From positions 953,067 to 1,017,066 of the forward strand of contig KN834758.1 of assembly GCA_000827265.1 (NCBI GenBank): a stretch of DNA of 64,000 bases, in the 5' to 3' direction. Position numbers and translations under genes: made by a program. Positions 45,189-57,037 of the stretch are shown piece after piece. The notes under the pieces are model-generated. The model was given only the letters and a program-made list of their open reading frames with translations, was not told the origin of the DNA and searched no databases. The stretch is from Collybiopsis luxurians FD-317 M1 (taxonomy: Eukaryota > Basidiomycota > Agaricomycetes > Agaricales > Omphalotaceae). Each line of letters opens with the position of its first letter. The first letter of the stretch is position 1.

Positions 45189-47678
45189 ATGCTACCCCTA
45201 TCCATTCTGTATCTGCCAACTCTAGGTCCCAACGTTGGTAGTAACCGTAGTGCCACGAATGCAAGCATTGGCGCCAACATCATGCGAGTTCCCGCCGACG
45301 ACTTTATCCTCAAAATCTTACCTCTCTCCGAATCGTTGTCGGACCTCGTTGATCCCATCGTCTCCCGACTGAAACAAGGTGGTGTCTACAACACTAAAAA
45401 GCAGCGCTGGAGTGCTTTCCTCACAGACCCTTGCAATTCCACCCAGAACGAAAGAAGAGTGTATGCGCCGCTGGCGACTATATTCGAAAAAGTCGTAGGA
45501 GCGGCGAAAATTCTCAACGGTACTCTTGAACAAACTTTCTGTCTCCAAGTCGAAGGTTCCTTAACGCTAGCATCGGAACGGGGGAGTCAGTCACAGCCCG
45601 ATTCTTACATGCGGATGGAACGTCAAGCCCTGGCATCTCTACGAACCGAAATGGCTCAAGCTGCAGGAAGCGATGGATGGCTAAACCCTTTGGATCTGCC
45701 AGCAGATGAGGACAGTGGCAATGCGACTGCCTACAACACCACTATCCCAGGCCAATTCAAAAAACAAAAGAATGCGAGAACCACTGCAGATGTGAGTACT
45801 AATAACAAACTATTTTTCATCATAAAAACCAATGGAATGCAACAGAATGTTTCCAAGATAATTTGGGACATGTCAAAGATGGTCTGTCTGGATCCAACCA
45901 GACGGTTCACGTTCGGCATTACAATTGAGAATACCGAACTCAGCATCTGGTTGCTCAGTCGTGGCGATTTGTTGAGAAGCCACTCGTTCAACTTCAACAA
46001 GGTATGCTCGGGATTTGTGAATAGCTTGAATCCTGTTAACATTTCCCAACTGCAGAATATTGACTTTCTCGTACGCCTTTTCTTATCTTTCGGTTTTTCA
46101 TCGCCCACAGAAATGGGATGGGACCCCTCTATTGTATGCGCTGGCGTCGATAATGAGCAGACTCGGTCCTATTACATCCTCGTTGGGAAGGAAGTTTTCA
46201 AGACCACCCGAACCCTCTCCAACCATTCAGCTGAAAATCCTCTTGGGCGCGCGGTCAGGGTATGGGCTGTGAAGAGCTCTTCAGGTGGAGACCATGTGCT
46301 TAAAGATATGTGGCTGGAGCCGGACCGTGATGAGGAGCATATTGTGTACGAGAGGATTATCGACGACGTTGAGAAACTGCAAAATGAGGAAGATGCGAAG
46401 AAGAAGAATGCAAACAAGCCGCCTGTCAAATTTCTAGCGGCGGTGAAAAATGCCCTTTTCACACCAATCGCTCATTCGCGAGTCATGATCGCCGGCAAGG
46501 AGGACCACACTACGGATTATATTCTTCGTGGATATGAAGTCGAAAACCCCGAGTTTATTCCCATCCAAGTTGATGAACCCCCCCCTCCCGAGTCTTTGCC
46601 CATTGGGTTCAGCTGGCCCGGTGACAAAGATGTCAAGTTGCCTCGGCGGATTCTGCTCTCCAAGAATCTGAGCACCAAAAGAATTCATTACCGCATTGTT
46701 TTCAAAGAGCTTGCAACAACTCTCTACAATGAACGTTCACTCACGAATATTGTTCAAGCTATGGAAGAAATTATCTTTGGTATTCTTCTCCATGTATTGA
46801 ATTTGACAATAGACTAATCAAGTGATAGCTTTGAGCGCCCTCCACCGCGCTGGCTGGGTGCATCGCGACATCAGCATTGCGAATGTGTATTATAATTCCA
46901 ATCGTAATGCGGGCATGCTTGGGGATCTGGAATACGCTCGACGCGGTGGCGACAAAAGGAAAGGTCATGCAATACGTACAGTCTGTCCCTTTTCTCCTTT
47001 CACACTTTCTTTTTGCTCAATGATTTTCAGGGAACACCTTGTTTTATGGCGTGTGAAGCCATCGTTCACGACCATCTGTTCACAAGTATACCAGATCATC
47101 AGATTGACGACTCTGTTGAACCCCCCCGAAAACGCCGCCATGGGCTTTCGGTCAGTATTACTGCAACCTCACCTGACCCACAAGCATCTGCGACCAGTGG
47201 AACCACAGCCAGTATCAGTAAACCACACACATCGGCGATCAGCGCGACCACAGCCAATGTACCATTTGTGTACAACCCTCTTCATGACCTTGAGTCTGCA
47301 TGGTGGGTCCTCGTCTGGATAATCTTATTCTACGATGGCGGTTCCGCTCCATGTTCGGACAATATTGCGAGCCAAGCACTGATAGAGATGCTGTTTGATG
47401 GTCGGATGGATATATCAAATCGCCTGCCCTTTCTTCAAAACCCAGAAAGCAAGGGTTGGCTAGGTTGGCTTTCACCCAGTCTTTCCGGTCTGGCCAAGTG
47501 CATCCAAGTCTTTGGTCCAATGTTGGTCGCGTCGTACCGTGAGCTGGAATCAAATATCGAGTCAAAAGACAATTCCTGGTTTGGTAGGAAGGGAGCAGCT
47601 TTTCTAACTGTGCTTCGAAACTTGGAACTTACAGAGGACAACGACATACTCCTTGTACCAGTCAAAGCAACTATGTAA
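45189..47678 (+). CDS. FunK1-type protein kinase
   Basis: Exons about 45189-45791, 45846-46001, 46056-46779, 46829-46980 and 47031-47678. FunK1 kinases are a eukaryotic-protein-kinase branch greatly expanded in mushrooms. Signs are RRFTFGITIENTELSIWLLS in the N-terminal domain, the core RIVFKELATTLYNERSL, the catalytic HRAGWVHRDISIANVYY with the HRD aspartate, GMLGDLEYARR in place of DFG, and HDLESAWWVLVWIILF in the C-lobe. The introns 45792-45845 and 46002-46055 are each 54 bp and stop-free. The start is uncertain: another ATG at 45167 opens MAHPPRADATP, which looks like the usual family start but is in a different frame and stops at 45239, hinting at a small frameshift. It lies between two copies of the GTB1 region. 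Confidence 0.82.
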
Positions 47679-49016
47679 ATTCTGGTCTAGATTACGAACG
47701 AAGGGAACGCCAAGGCTTAGTTTTTCTCCGACTGTCTGGATCGCTTGATATAACTTTCTTGATTATTCATAATTTCTGATCCCTACTATTCGCTGTGAAC
47801 ACAATGTCATATGGTGATTTTATCTCTTCTGATCGCAAGCATAAGCAAAATGTATGAGAAGGTAGTCGAGAAGCAGCTAAGCTAAATGTGTTCATTTCGC
47901 TTCGAGGGCTTTTCCTCAGTACCACTGAAGTATCCCGAGTTCGCCTAAAGACTCAGGTAGAAAGGAATAAGTAGTTTTGTTTTATTAAGAGGCAAGTATT
48001 TCTTTTTATTTCGTCGAATTCGATTCACTCGTCCCAAAACGTCTTTCAGATGGCATAACGATGGTCGAGACGTGCCCGACAGGTGTCCTCGATTCAAATA
48101 ATACCGTTGGGGACGCAAAAACGACTTGTTTATTCCTTGGGAAATGTCATTACCTCCGAACAACACCTTTCCCGGCTCGTCTACAAAGCGGGTCAATCAT
48201 GACGAACGCGCTACGGGCGACAAGACTCTCCTGTCTGATTTGCGGCCCCACATGTTTTAAAGACCAGTGGTCGAAGCAGACCAGACATCCAGGTTAAAGT
48301 TGGACAGTGGGAGTCACATATCTTCGCCCGATAATGCGACTATCGCAACCAAAAAGAGGATTCTTTGATAGCCCAGAGACAGGAGTTCGGAGAGAAACAC
48401 AGATACAGTTACTGCATCAGCGGAATCGTGAATACAATCTTGACCCCTAGAATTTCATTTGAGTGGGCGTTACAGCGTAGGAAAACGATATGAATGAAAC
48501 CTAAAACCGTTCGGAGTCGAGCGTTGAAAGTTGTGGCCAATACAAAATAAGGCTGGAGATAATCCTGCAAGAATTTACGAGTGTAAGTGCATATGTACTC
48601 TCGACCCTCCCCGCACTTTGAAAGAGGATGCTGTAGTATAGAATGTTCGAAACACGTAAGACTCAATAAGCGATTTACAAAATTGTATGAGCGAGATCGA
48701 AAGAACCCCAACGGCTAAGTACTTTCTGGGCTGTCGAGGGAAACCTAACTCACGTTAGAATTCTACCGCTGGCGTCGGCATTTAGCATTGCTGGTTCCGT
48801 GTTGCGCTCTTAGCTTAGGTTGCATGGCACACGCATCAAGACAGAGACAGAATAAGAATTACGCCTTAATAATTCTATAAGATACTTGTACAGGTCCTGT
48901 GTTGTCGACGGTAAGCTCGAGTGATTCAAAAGAAAGTTATAAGTTAAACGACCAATGCCGAACATACAGAGTGGTCTTCCCAATTTAAGAATATCCTTCG
49001 CTCCGCCTCCTCCTCC
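47679..49016. other. Intergenic, 3' flanks of FunK1 and GTB1
   Basis: No gene seen. From about 48268 the sequence belongs to the duplicated GTB1 3' flank. Confidence 0.5.
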
Positions 49017-51347
49017 TCATAATTCATCCTTGGTCTCCTTTCCGTTTCCATTGCCATTACGCTCCAAGGGTTTACATAAGGCGGGCGTCGTCCCTGAGAA
49101 CTGATATTCACATTTCTCGAGTTCAACGACAGACGTAAGGTCATTTTCAGTCCCGCAGGTGAGCAATAACTATGTTGCAACGAATAGAATCGAGGGGTCA
49201 GTCAAGGAAGATAGAAAGGCCGAAGAGGGCCAATGGAACAAAGAAGAATGAAGTCGGTATTCAAGGGAAAGGGATGGAAGGGGGTGAAACAAGAACATAA
49301 AAATAAATAAAAATACCCACCACGACGTTTCGCTCCGGTCCATTCCAGCATCGTGTACCGCGATTGTAGATCTGTTTCTTATAATACTCTTCTTCGCCAG
49401 GTTTGACGTCGGGTGAAGGGTTCCATGACGCGAATTTCCTACAAAATGAACGTTCAAATTCAGTATGAAGAAACCCGGATTGAGAAAAAGAAAGGAATAA
49501 AGCGAGACAGCCACAGCCAGACTGACCCAAGGCTAAACGTTGATCCTCCCTTGTTGGGAATTTGCTTGGCTTCACCAAAGAGGCAAAGTTCATACGTATA
49601 ACTGCAACAAGAAATGAAAACGTGTCAACAGGGTGCTTGAAAGAATTCTGAACGGATAAACTCACTCTCCAATTTCTTTCTTGAGGCAGGTATTGTCAAG
49701 CTTCTTCCATTCACCTTCATAACCATATCCATGTATGTTGAAGATTTCCTTCAGGTCGTTCTCTGCGTTCTCTTTCTCCTTTTTAAGTTTGTTTAGGTGA
49801 TTTTCAGCGTCCGTAAGAGCTTGACGTGAGCGAGAGGTATCTGTGGGGAGGCAACGTGTATGAGGAAATGAAAGGAGAGTCGTTCATGCTTGAAACAAAC
49901 CGGTAGAGCTAGCCGTTTCGCCTCTAATAATGCCCAAAGTAACGAGCCAAGAAACAAGGGTTTCTTTAAACTCTTCATACTGAGGTACAATGGAATCGGG
50001 AAGGTAGGAAGCGATATCAAACACTGCTTGAAAATGTCAGATCTGAAAACCAAATTGGAAGGAGTAGACAAACTGGCAACTTACAGACAGAGCCTTCGGG
50101 AGATTGGACGTACTCATCATGTTCCAAGAGAAGGGAAACATAATCCGTATTCAAGAGACCATCCAAATCCTTCTCAAGGTCCTCGGCAGACCACATGCCA
50201 TCATCCTCCTCTTCCGCCTCCGACGTGACCTCTTTCCCAGAGTCTTCGTCGACGCCAGCTTCTTCATCAGAAACTGTCTCCTTCCCAACGTCGTTGATGT
50301 GAGGAAGACCAGCAAGTTCTTCCCACCCACGGACAGCTTCCAGAACAGCCATGTCTTGGTAATTGGGGTTGTAACCGGTACGGAGGGCATCGAGAATGTT
50401 GCTCAATTGCTTTTCGCGTTCGAGATGTTTCTTATGTTCACGTTGCAAAGACCGCAAGGCATTTGAGTGTGTGATGAGAGAGGTGTAAAGTGCTGCAGGG
50501 CACTGAGTTCAGACAGTCGTGCAAGAAATCAGAATCAACTTACGCGATTGTTGTTTAACTTCGAGAGCAGCAGCAGACAATGATTCGGCCCGTTCAGCGA
50601 TATCTAAAGACAGATCAGAGAAAGGACGAGTTGAGAACGATATGCGAACCTCTAAGACGCGCAACTTCCTTTTCTTGCGTAGCAATCTCTGCTGCTGAAG
50701 CTTCAATGACGCCTTCTAACCTTTTCTTCTCCTTGTGGGCAAAAGCAATATATGTAGAGCGAATTTTGGATCCCTGGACAACGATCTCAGCATATAGACC
50801 TCTAGTGGGTCAATGTGGACAGCTCACCGTCTTTCGAATTTTGTTTTCCTCTTCAACCTTCTTTTTGTGAACTTCACCTATCTCCTTGCAATTGTTCGGA
50901 CAGACTCCAGGACGTTCGTCTGACCCGTCGCAACAATTGGGCTCTGGCTGGCAATCGTATCATATCTTGAGTCAAATTGAGGACTAGACCTACCGCAAAG
51001 ACCATCTCTTACTCTTGAGCTAGGAATAAAAGAGCCAATGTGTCCTACATTCTGGCAGTAAAATGACTGGTTCGGACAAGCGCCAGTTCCTTTACAAATG
51101 TCCTCAACAAACTGTAGATCATTGCAAAAGCGGGCAATAACCCACCCGGCTCGTCACTTCCATCTGCACAGTCACAAGAATCGTCATTCACAAAGTCCCA
51201 AGGGATTTCCTTGGACCCATCCAAGCAAGTCCACGTATTTGATTTGGAAGGGACATATTTCGATACCAGGTCGGGCGATACGCCAAGTGTCTTGTCGACA
51301 GCGGCCAAAGCTTGCAAAGGAAGGGGTAAAAGGACGAGCCAGAGCAT
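49017..51347 (-). CDS. gtb1: Glucosidase II beta subunit (PRKCSH-like), ER glycoprotein quality control
   Basis: Starts at the ATG before LWLVLLPLPLQALA (signal peptide); stop at 49017-49019. About nine or ten exons. N-terminal part has two LDL-receptor-like Cys repeats (WTCLDGSKEIPWDFVNDD, CDCADGSDEPG; EPNCCDGSDERPGVCPNN). A coiled coil follows (HKKKVEEENKIRK, KEKKRLEGVIEASAAEI), then an acidic stretch (SEAEEEDDGMWSAEDLEKD) and the mannose-6-phosphate-receptor homology domain (KKLDNTCLKKEIGE, GEAKQIPNKGGSTFSLG, GTRCWNGPERN, ELEKCEYQFSGTTPALC). It ends in KDEL, an ER-retrieval signal. The subunit holds the catalytic alpha subunit in the ER and presents N-glycans to it. A partial decayed copy lies at 43680-45010. 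Divergent to eS25 with 176 bp between starts. Individual exon edges in the middle are approximate. Confidence 0.9.
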
Positions 51348-51523
51348 CGTTGCCAGCCACGACCGGGAGCTGGGAATTGAATGAAAGGACTTCAACGCGT
51401 CGACGTGTCCTGACGAGGCTGTGACAGTTTGTTTGGCATTGTTTGATTCACAAGCATCCGAAGCGCCCTTTGGCAACTTTTGCTTCTGTAGTCGTCCTCT
51501 CAAAACAACCTTCGCGTCCCCTA
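51348..51523. promoter_or_regulatory. Bidirectional promoter, GTB1 / eS25
   Basis: 176 bp between the two divergent start codons. No TATA box recognised. The short spacing means the ribosomal-protein and glucosidase genes share upstream DNA. Confidence 0.5.
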
Positions 51524-52049
51524 ATGGTGGGTACTTTTTGCTGTCTGGCTGCCTAGAGTTATCTGGAGACTCGTACTATCCAATTTATTGCTGGGTATTC
51601 CCTCAAGATCGATGGAAATTCGCTGGATTCAACTTTTTGAAGCTGGATGAGGTTTCAGAACTTATAGCTGATTCTCTTTTTGTCTGCAGGCCAAGGCTAA
51701 AGCAGCGCCCACCTCCGGCGGAGGAAAAGCAGCCAAGAAGAAGAAGTGGTCCAAGGGAAAGGTCAAGGACAAGGCTCAGCACGCTGTTGCCCTTGACAAG
51801 AATCTTTATGAGCGTATCGTGAAGGAAGTCCCAACCTTCCGTATGATCTCTCAATCCTCCCTCATCGAACGTCTGAAAATCAACGGCAGTCTTGCTCGGC
51901 TTGCCATCAAACACTTGGAGAAGGAGGGTCAGATCAAGCGGATTGTGCATCACAGCGCACAGCTCGTCTACAGTGCGTTCTCATGTAACAGCATTTTGGT
52001 CATCCACTGATTTTCGTTTGTAGCTCGTGCAACAGCAGCATCAGATTAG
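51524..52049 (+). CDS. rps25: 40S ribosomal protein eS25
   Basis: Three exons: 51524-51526 (only the ATG), 51690-51972 and 52024-52049; 104 aa. The protein reads AKAKAAPTSGGGKAAKKKKW, SKGKVKDKAQHAVALDK, then the winged-helix domain YERIVKEVPTFRMISQSSL, IERLKINGSLARLAIKHLE, and KEGQIKRIVHHSAQLVYTRA. It is part of the small subunit head. A first exon holding only the start codon and a longer first intron (163 bp) are common in basidiomycete ribosomal-protein genes and may carry expression signals. Confidence 0.95.
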
Positions 52050-52720
52050 ACGAGTCGTTTTTCTATTTTTCGCTGTCATTTACATGTACTAGGCATATGT
52101 ATTCCACGCACGCTAAAATTCCATACCATGCCAAACTGCAAACTCAATTTGATCTGGTGAACGTGAAGATGATACCTTGATCAAACTAATAAAACCTTTG
52201 TAAAGTTTGCTGACGCCTAGACTTCTGAGTATCAACGACGCACGCTGTACTCTATTCGTGCCTTCCCACTCTGCCTCAGATGTTTAGCCGTAACTCTCCG
52301 TACGGCGTAAGGTGGATGATTTCTTACAGGGACTTTGCTGACCTGTATGATGAGTTGCATGTGCCGAGAATGAATGGCATGTATACCTTCTGACTGCTCC
52401 GTTCCCTGCTTCCCTGAAGTGTTTACGAATCGCTGTGAGATTCAAGTTGCTTTTCTTGAATGACATTACTCACCTTCTGTTCACCCTTGACCAGGCCATT
52501 TTCAAAGACATAATCAGGCTTACTGTTACTCCTTATGCCGCAGTCGCGTATCAAGTGTACATCTATCATGATGATTCTATCTATCTATCATTCAACATGC
52601 GTCCCTTGGCGCTAGATATGCTTGATGAAACTCGGATAAAACCATGGCGGAAGGGACTTAAATACTGCTCTGCATTGGTTGGAACACAATAATAGTACCT
52701 CCTCCCAAAAGCTATACCTA
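52050..52720. other. Intergenic region
   Basis: Holds the eS25 3' flank and the promoter of the BAHD-type gene. No gene recognised. Confidence 0.5.
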
Positions 52721-54352
52721 ATGTCCTCCGACCAAGTTTCTTTCTTTTCTAAGCTTCTTGCCAATGATACGGACTCAAGCAAGGCCAAAGCTTTCGTCCG
52801 CTCGCAGACAGAAACTCTGATCAAACCAGCCACAAAACGAGAAATTATTCCCCCGCAAGGCCCCATCCGTCTCCATGCGCTGGATCTTCTTATGCCCGGG
52901 ATAAATGTACCCCTGCCGATGGTGTTCAAGATAACATCACCAGCAGCAAATTCATCAGGAACAAGTAACGGCGCCCATCATGAGCCTGCGGAGACCGTTC
53001 ACCATTGCATTCAGAATGGGGACTCCGATACGATCAGCAAAGTCAACTCGAGTGAAAAATTCGAGTTTATCGTCGAGAAACTGAAAGGCTCACTCGCGGA
53101 GGCTTTAGAGCTCTATCCGCTGGTTGCAGGGAGTATTCATGTATCTGATTCGGAACTGACCATTGTCTGCGATGGTCGTGGAGCAGCTTTCATGACGGAG
53201 GTGCAGGACCGGCCGTATGCGGAGGAGGAACATCAGCTGGATCGTTTGAGTGGGACTTCCCTCATTCCTGTGGATTATTCGAAGCCGCTGTTTTTCGCAA
53301 AACTGACCCTGGTAAGTTTCTATTCTTGTCTACGGAGTTGAGTACCGTGATGGTGCGACTAATATTGAAACTTATTCTAGTTCTCCTGCGGAACGATAGT
53401 CATGATCGTCTCTATGTACCACCGAGTAGCAGATCTCACCTCTTACATGGATTTCATTCACGCCTGGGCTCAACTGTCCCGAGGAGAGGACCTCACTATC
53501 CCAGAGACGTGGTCTCGCAATCTCAACGTGGCAGCATCGTCCACAATCCCGCCCTCAATGCCAGGTATAATAATCCTACCTCCCTCCGCTGGCCCTCCAC
53601 CGATGCCCGCTATTCGACCCGGAGACGGCTTAAGATGGTTCATCAGCGAAGAAAATTTATCCAAACTGAAAACCGACTGTATGGCGGTGATCAGTAATAA
53701 CGATTTACCAGGAAAATCGAAATGGATCTCTAGCGCAGATGCTTTTACAGCGCTAGTTTGGGGTGCCATGACGCGTGCACGACATGCCATTTCCACTAGA
53801 GTTCCTCTGCTAACATCCAACGATTCAGAGCTAGAATCTCTGGGTGTAGCTGCTGATGGGAGAGAGCTTGTCGGTTTGGGTTCCTCTGCGCCGAGCGGTA
53901 CTGGCAGCTGGGGTCCCTCACCTTATTTTGGTAACTTCAACCTATCGTTGGCGGTTTATTCTGAACGATCAGACTTATTGGAGTCTACAATCGAGGCTAC
54001 CTCTCGAGTGGCTTTGAATATACGACAAACCATTATTGACCAGACGACTCCCGAGGCGATAGTAGCTAGAATTGCGTTCCTTGAAGCTCATGCGCAGGAC
54101 AAAATCGCTCTCGAAGGGGACTGTAGGTCGACGAACTGGTCTAAATACGATTTGACCAAAGTTGATTTTGGATTTGGAGAGGATGTTCAGAGATTGGGGA
54201 CCGGGCTAGGAATCAAGAACCCTTATCCTGCTGGAATGTTTTTGATTGTCAAATCTGGGGGTAGGATACAAGTGGCTACGACGGTGGAGAAGGAGGCGGA
54301 TGAGTTATTGAAGAAGGATGCACTACTAACAAAATACGCAGAGGTTTTATGA
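52721..54352 (+). CDS. BAHD-family acyltransferase
   Basis: Two exons, 52721-53311 and 53381-54352, about 520 aa. The ATG at 52721 (MSSDQVSFF) is the first in frame. The enzyme class moves acyl groups from CoA to alcohol or amine acceptors. Both BAHD signatures are present: HxxxD in SMYHRVADLTSYMDFIHAW, just after the intron, and the DFGWG-type motif as KVDFGFGEDVQRLG near residue 475. Other support is the N-terminal LSSLEALELYPLVAG-like block (AEALELYPLVAGSI) and SKWISSADAFTALVWGAMTR. It differs clearly from the two HxxxD acyltransferases at 37.5 and 40.7 kb, which lack the second motif. No targeting signal; a cytosolic secondary-metabolism enzyme is likely. Confidence 0.88.
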
Positions 54353-54543
54353 AGGTATTTCCGAGCAATCTTATTATTCGTAGATAGATATTCAAATAAT
54401 CCAGCTGTACACTGTACCGTGACGCTACGGACGTTGAATGTATGCGCGTAACCGTTGGGCGCTTATCTTCGGAAAGCAAGTTATGACTTCATTTAATCCT
54501 GCGAACTTTATCGATAGCGAACTCCACCTTTTTTTCAACCATC

Positions 54544-56761
54544 ATGAGCTACTACATTGGCGTAGACGTCGGTACGGGTTCAGCTAGAGCCGTCCTAGTT
54601 GACGACCACGGCAAAACCCTCTCTTCTCATACCAAAGACACCAAAACTTGGCGTGATCACGACGATCACCGTATTTTCGAGCAGTCTACGAACGACATCT
54701 GGAACTCGATTTCTATCTGTATCAAGAAATGTTTGGCAGAATCAAAAATAAGCCCTGAACAGATCAAGGGGCTTTCGTTCGATGCGACTTGTTCGTTGGC
54801 TGTATCGGATTTCAATGGGGATCCGGTTGTAGTTACTAAAGGAAAGGATTTGGGGCAGAATGGAGATCGGAATATCATCTTGTGGGCTGATCATCGTGCA
54901 GAGAAGGAGGCGGAGTTGATTAATAGCACGGGATCGATTGTGTTGGATTATGTTGGTGGAACGATGAGTGTAAGTCTACCAGAGAGGCGTACTTGATTTC
55001 TCGCGTACTGATCGTGATCTCAGCTTGAGATGGAGATCCCCAAAACCCTTTGGCTCAAAAATAACATGGATCCCGCCCTCTTCTCTCGCTGCCAATTCTT
55101 TGATCTTCCAGATTTCCTCACATACCGCGCTACAGAAGACAGTACTCGTTCTTGCTGTTCCGTTACGTGCAAATGTTCCTTTGTCCCTAAAAAAGGCTGG
55201 CAACCCGATTTTTTCAAGCAAATTGGTCTCGGGGAACTGGTTGATGGCAATTACAAGCAGCTCGGTGCAGCTCATAGAGAAGTACTGACCGCTGGAAAGC
55301 CAGTTGGGAAGGGACTGGCTAAAAAGGCTGCAGAGGAATTCGGGCTTGTCGAGGGTACGCCTGTTGGGAGTGCTGTAATTGACGCGTAAGTCTCAGCAAC
55401 TCAATTCTGTGCCTTTACAAACGTGGCTTTAGGTATGCCGGATGGTTGGGGACTGTCGCAGGACGGTACAAGGAGGATGGAAAGCTGCAGGAAGCCGTTC
55501 CTTCCATAGATGAATCCCGACACCGTCTTGCTACTTGTGCTGGTACAAGTACGTGTCATATTGTGCAGGTATGCTTGCTTGTCATATTCTCATATTCTCG
55601 ATCACTTGTTTTTCTAAATTCTACGGCCAGAGCCGAGAGGGCGTGTCTGTGAACGGCGTTTGGGGCCCGTACAAGGTTCGAGCTTCTTTTGGTTTGAGTG
55701 CTTTTCTAACGAGAGTGAAAGGACCCGGTCTTCCAAGGATGGTGGATGAACGAAGGAGGCCAATCGTCCACCGGGCAGGCAAGGATATTATCATGTCTTT
55801 ACCGGCGATTATTGATCTGCCTGATAGCTCATCGATTTTATGATCAAGACTCATCCAGCGTACCCTCGACTTCAGAAGCTGGCTGAAGACCAACAATCCA
55901 ACATTTTCAATGGTAATTACCGTTTTCCGGAGATTATATGTTTGTCAATTTGAGGCTTCTTTGTACAGTTCTACAAGAGCTTTTACAAAAGATGAAGAAG
56001 GAGAGCGGTGTCGAGAGTTTGACAGAATTAACCAAAGATATGCATTTCTATCCCGATCTTCACGGTAAGCTTTCAAGTAGAGTATAATAGATCTATGCTC
56101 ATCATAGCGAACAGGTAACAGATCACCTCTCGCCGATCCCAAAATGAGAGGATCTTTCGTCGGACTTACCCTTGTTAGTCTTTTTATTCCTCCCTATTGC
56201 CTCCGCTGTTAATCTGTCGCTACAGGACGATGGACTAAATGATCTCGCACGAAAATACAACCTAACTCTGGAAGCAATTGCTCTCCAAACGCGCCACATT
56301 ATTGATGAAATGAACGACAAAGGCCATAGTATTACCTCGATTTATATGAGCGGTAGTCAGGCAAAAAACGTCCCGATGATGCAACTTTTCGCTGATACAT
56401 GTGGAATGCCTGTGGTTTTACCTTTTGACGAAGGTGGTGCAGTTCCTCTGGGGGCCGCGATGTTGGGTAGATTCGCGGCAGAGGCGGCAAAGAAAGGTGT
56501 TGAGACTATGAATGAGGATCAGCAGGGTGAACTTTTGTGGGATATAATGGTGAGTCGAGTCATAAATGAAATCTATTTAATCTCGGCGTTTCTCATAATT
56601 GTTTCCTTCCGAAGGTCGAAATGACTCCTCCAGGGACCATCGTCAAACCAGCAGCATCTGCCAGGGAGAAAAAGCTAATTGAGGCAAAGTATAAAATCTT
56701 TAGAGAGGCTATTGACCTACAGTATCGGTGGAGGAAGCAGATTGAAGAGGCACTAAACTAA
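54544..56761 (+). CDS. FGGY-family carbohydrate kinase (D-ribulokinase-like)
   Basis: Ten exons: 54544-54969, 55024-55385, 55433-55568, 55631-55675, 55722-55778, 55828-55912, 55969-56064, 56114-56173, 56226-56549, 56615-56761. The N-terminal FGGY domain has the phosphate-binding start YIGVDVGTGSARAVLVD, the sugar-site region SFDATCSLAV and ILWADHRAEKEA. The second half has CAGTSTCHIV, WWMNEGGQSSTGQ, the ATP-site SIYMSGSQAKNVPMMQLFAD and LPFDEGGAVPLGAAMLG. This is the pattern of the eukaryotic FGGY/YDR109C branch that phosphorylates D-ribulose, a metabolite-repair role; substrate assignment is inferred from the subfamily. Intron 55779-55827 begins with GC in a good GC-AG donor (CAG/GCAAGG), and is required for an open frame. 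Confidence 0.93.
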
Positions 56762-57037
56762 AGCCAGTTACTCCTGTACCATTAGGAATGATTCTCTAGA
56801 CACTATATATCGTACGCACGATATTCGCTCAAAGTTCCATGGCTGTCGGCAGCTCCAATGGAGAACATTGCGTTTGCTGTGTAATTTCGGAATTGGGTCG
56901 GAATTCTGTCGGTTTTATCGATTCAATTCGGTAGTTTCGGATCAACCTTTTAGTGGAAATTTTACTTGTCAGTCAACACCGCCCCTCAACTCCCCAAACC
57001 CTTCTTTACTCCCAACCACCATCATCACAGAGAGAAA

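Larger units (their letters stand above)
42640..50850. repeat. Direct duplication of the GTB1 region flanking a kinase gene
   Basis: About 42640-45010 matches 48268-50850 in the same orientation, covering the 3' flank and most exons of glucosidase II beta. Shared flank blocks include 'caggttaaagttggacagtg', 'gcgactatcgcaaccaaaaa' and 'gcgttacagcgtaggaaaac'. Several internal deletions make the left copy shorter, and part of the flank (about 43055-43480 against 48612-48825) is unrelated. The FunK1 gene lies between the copies. Confidence 0.88.
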
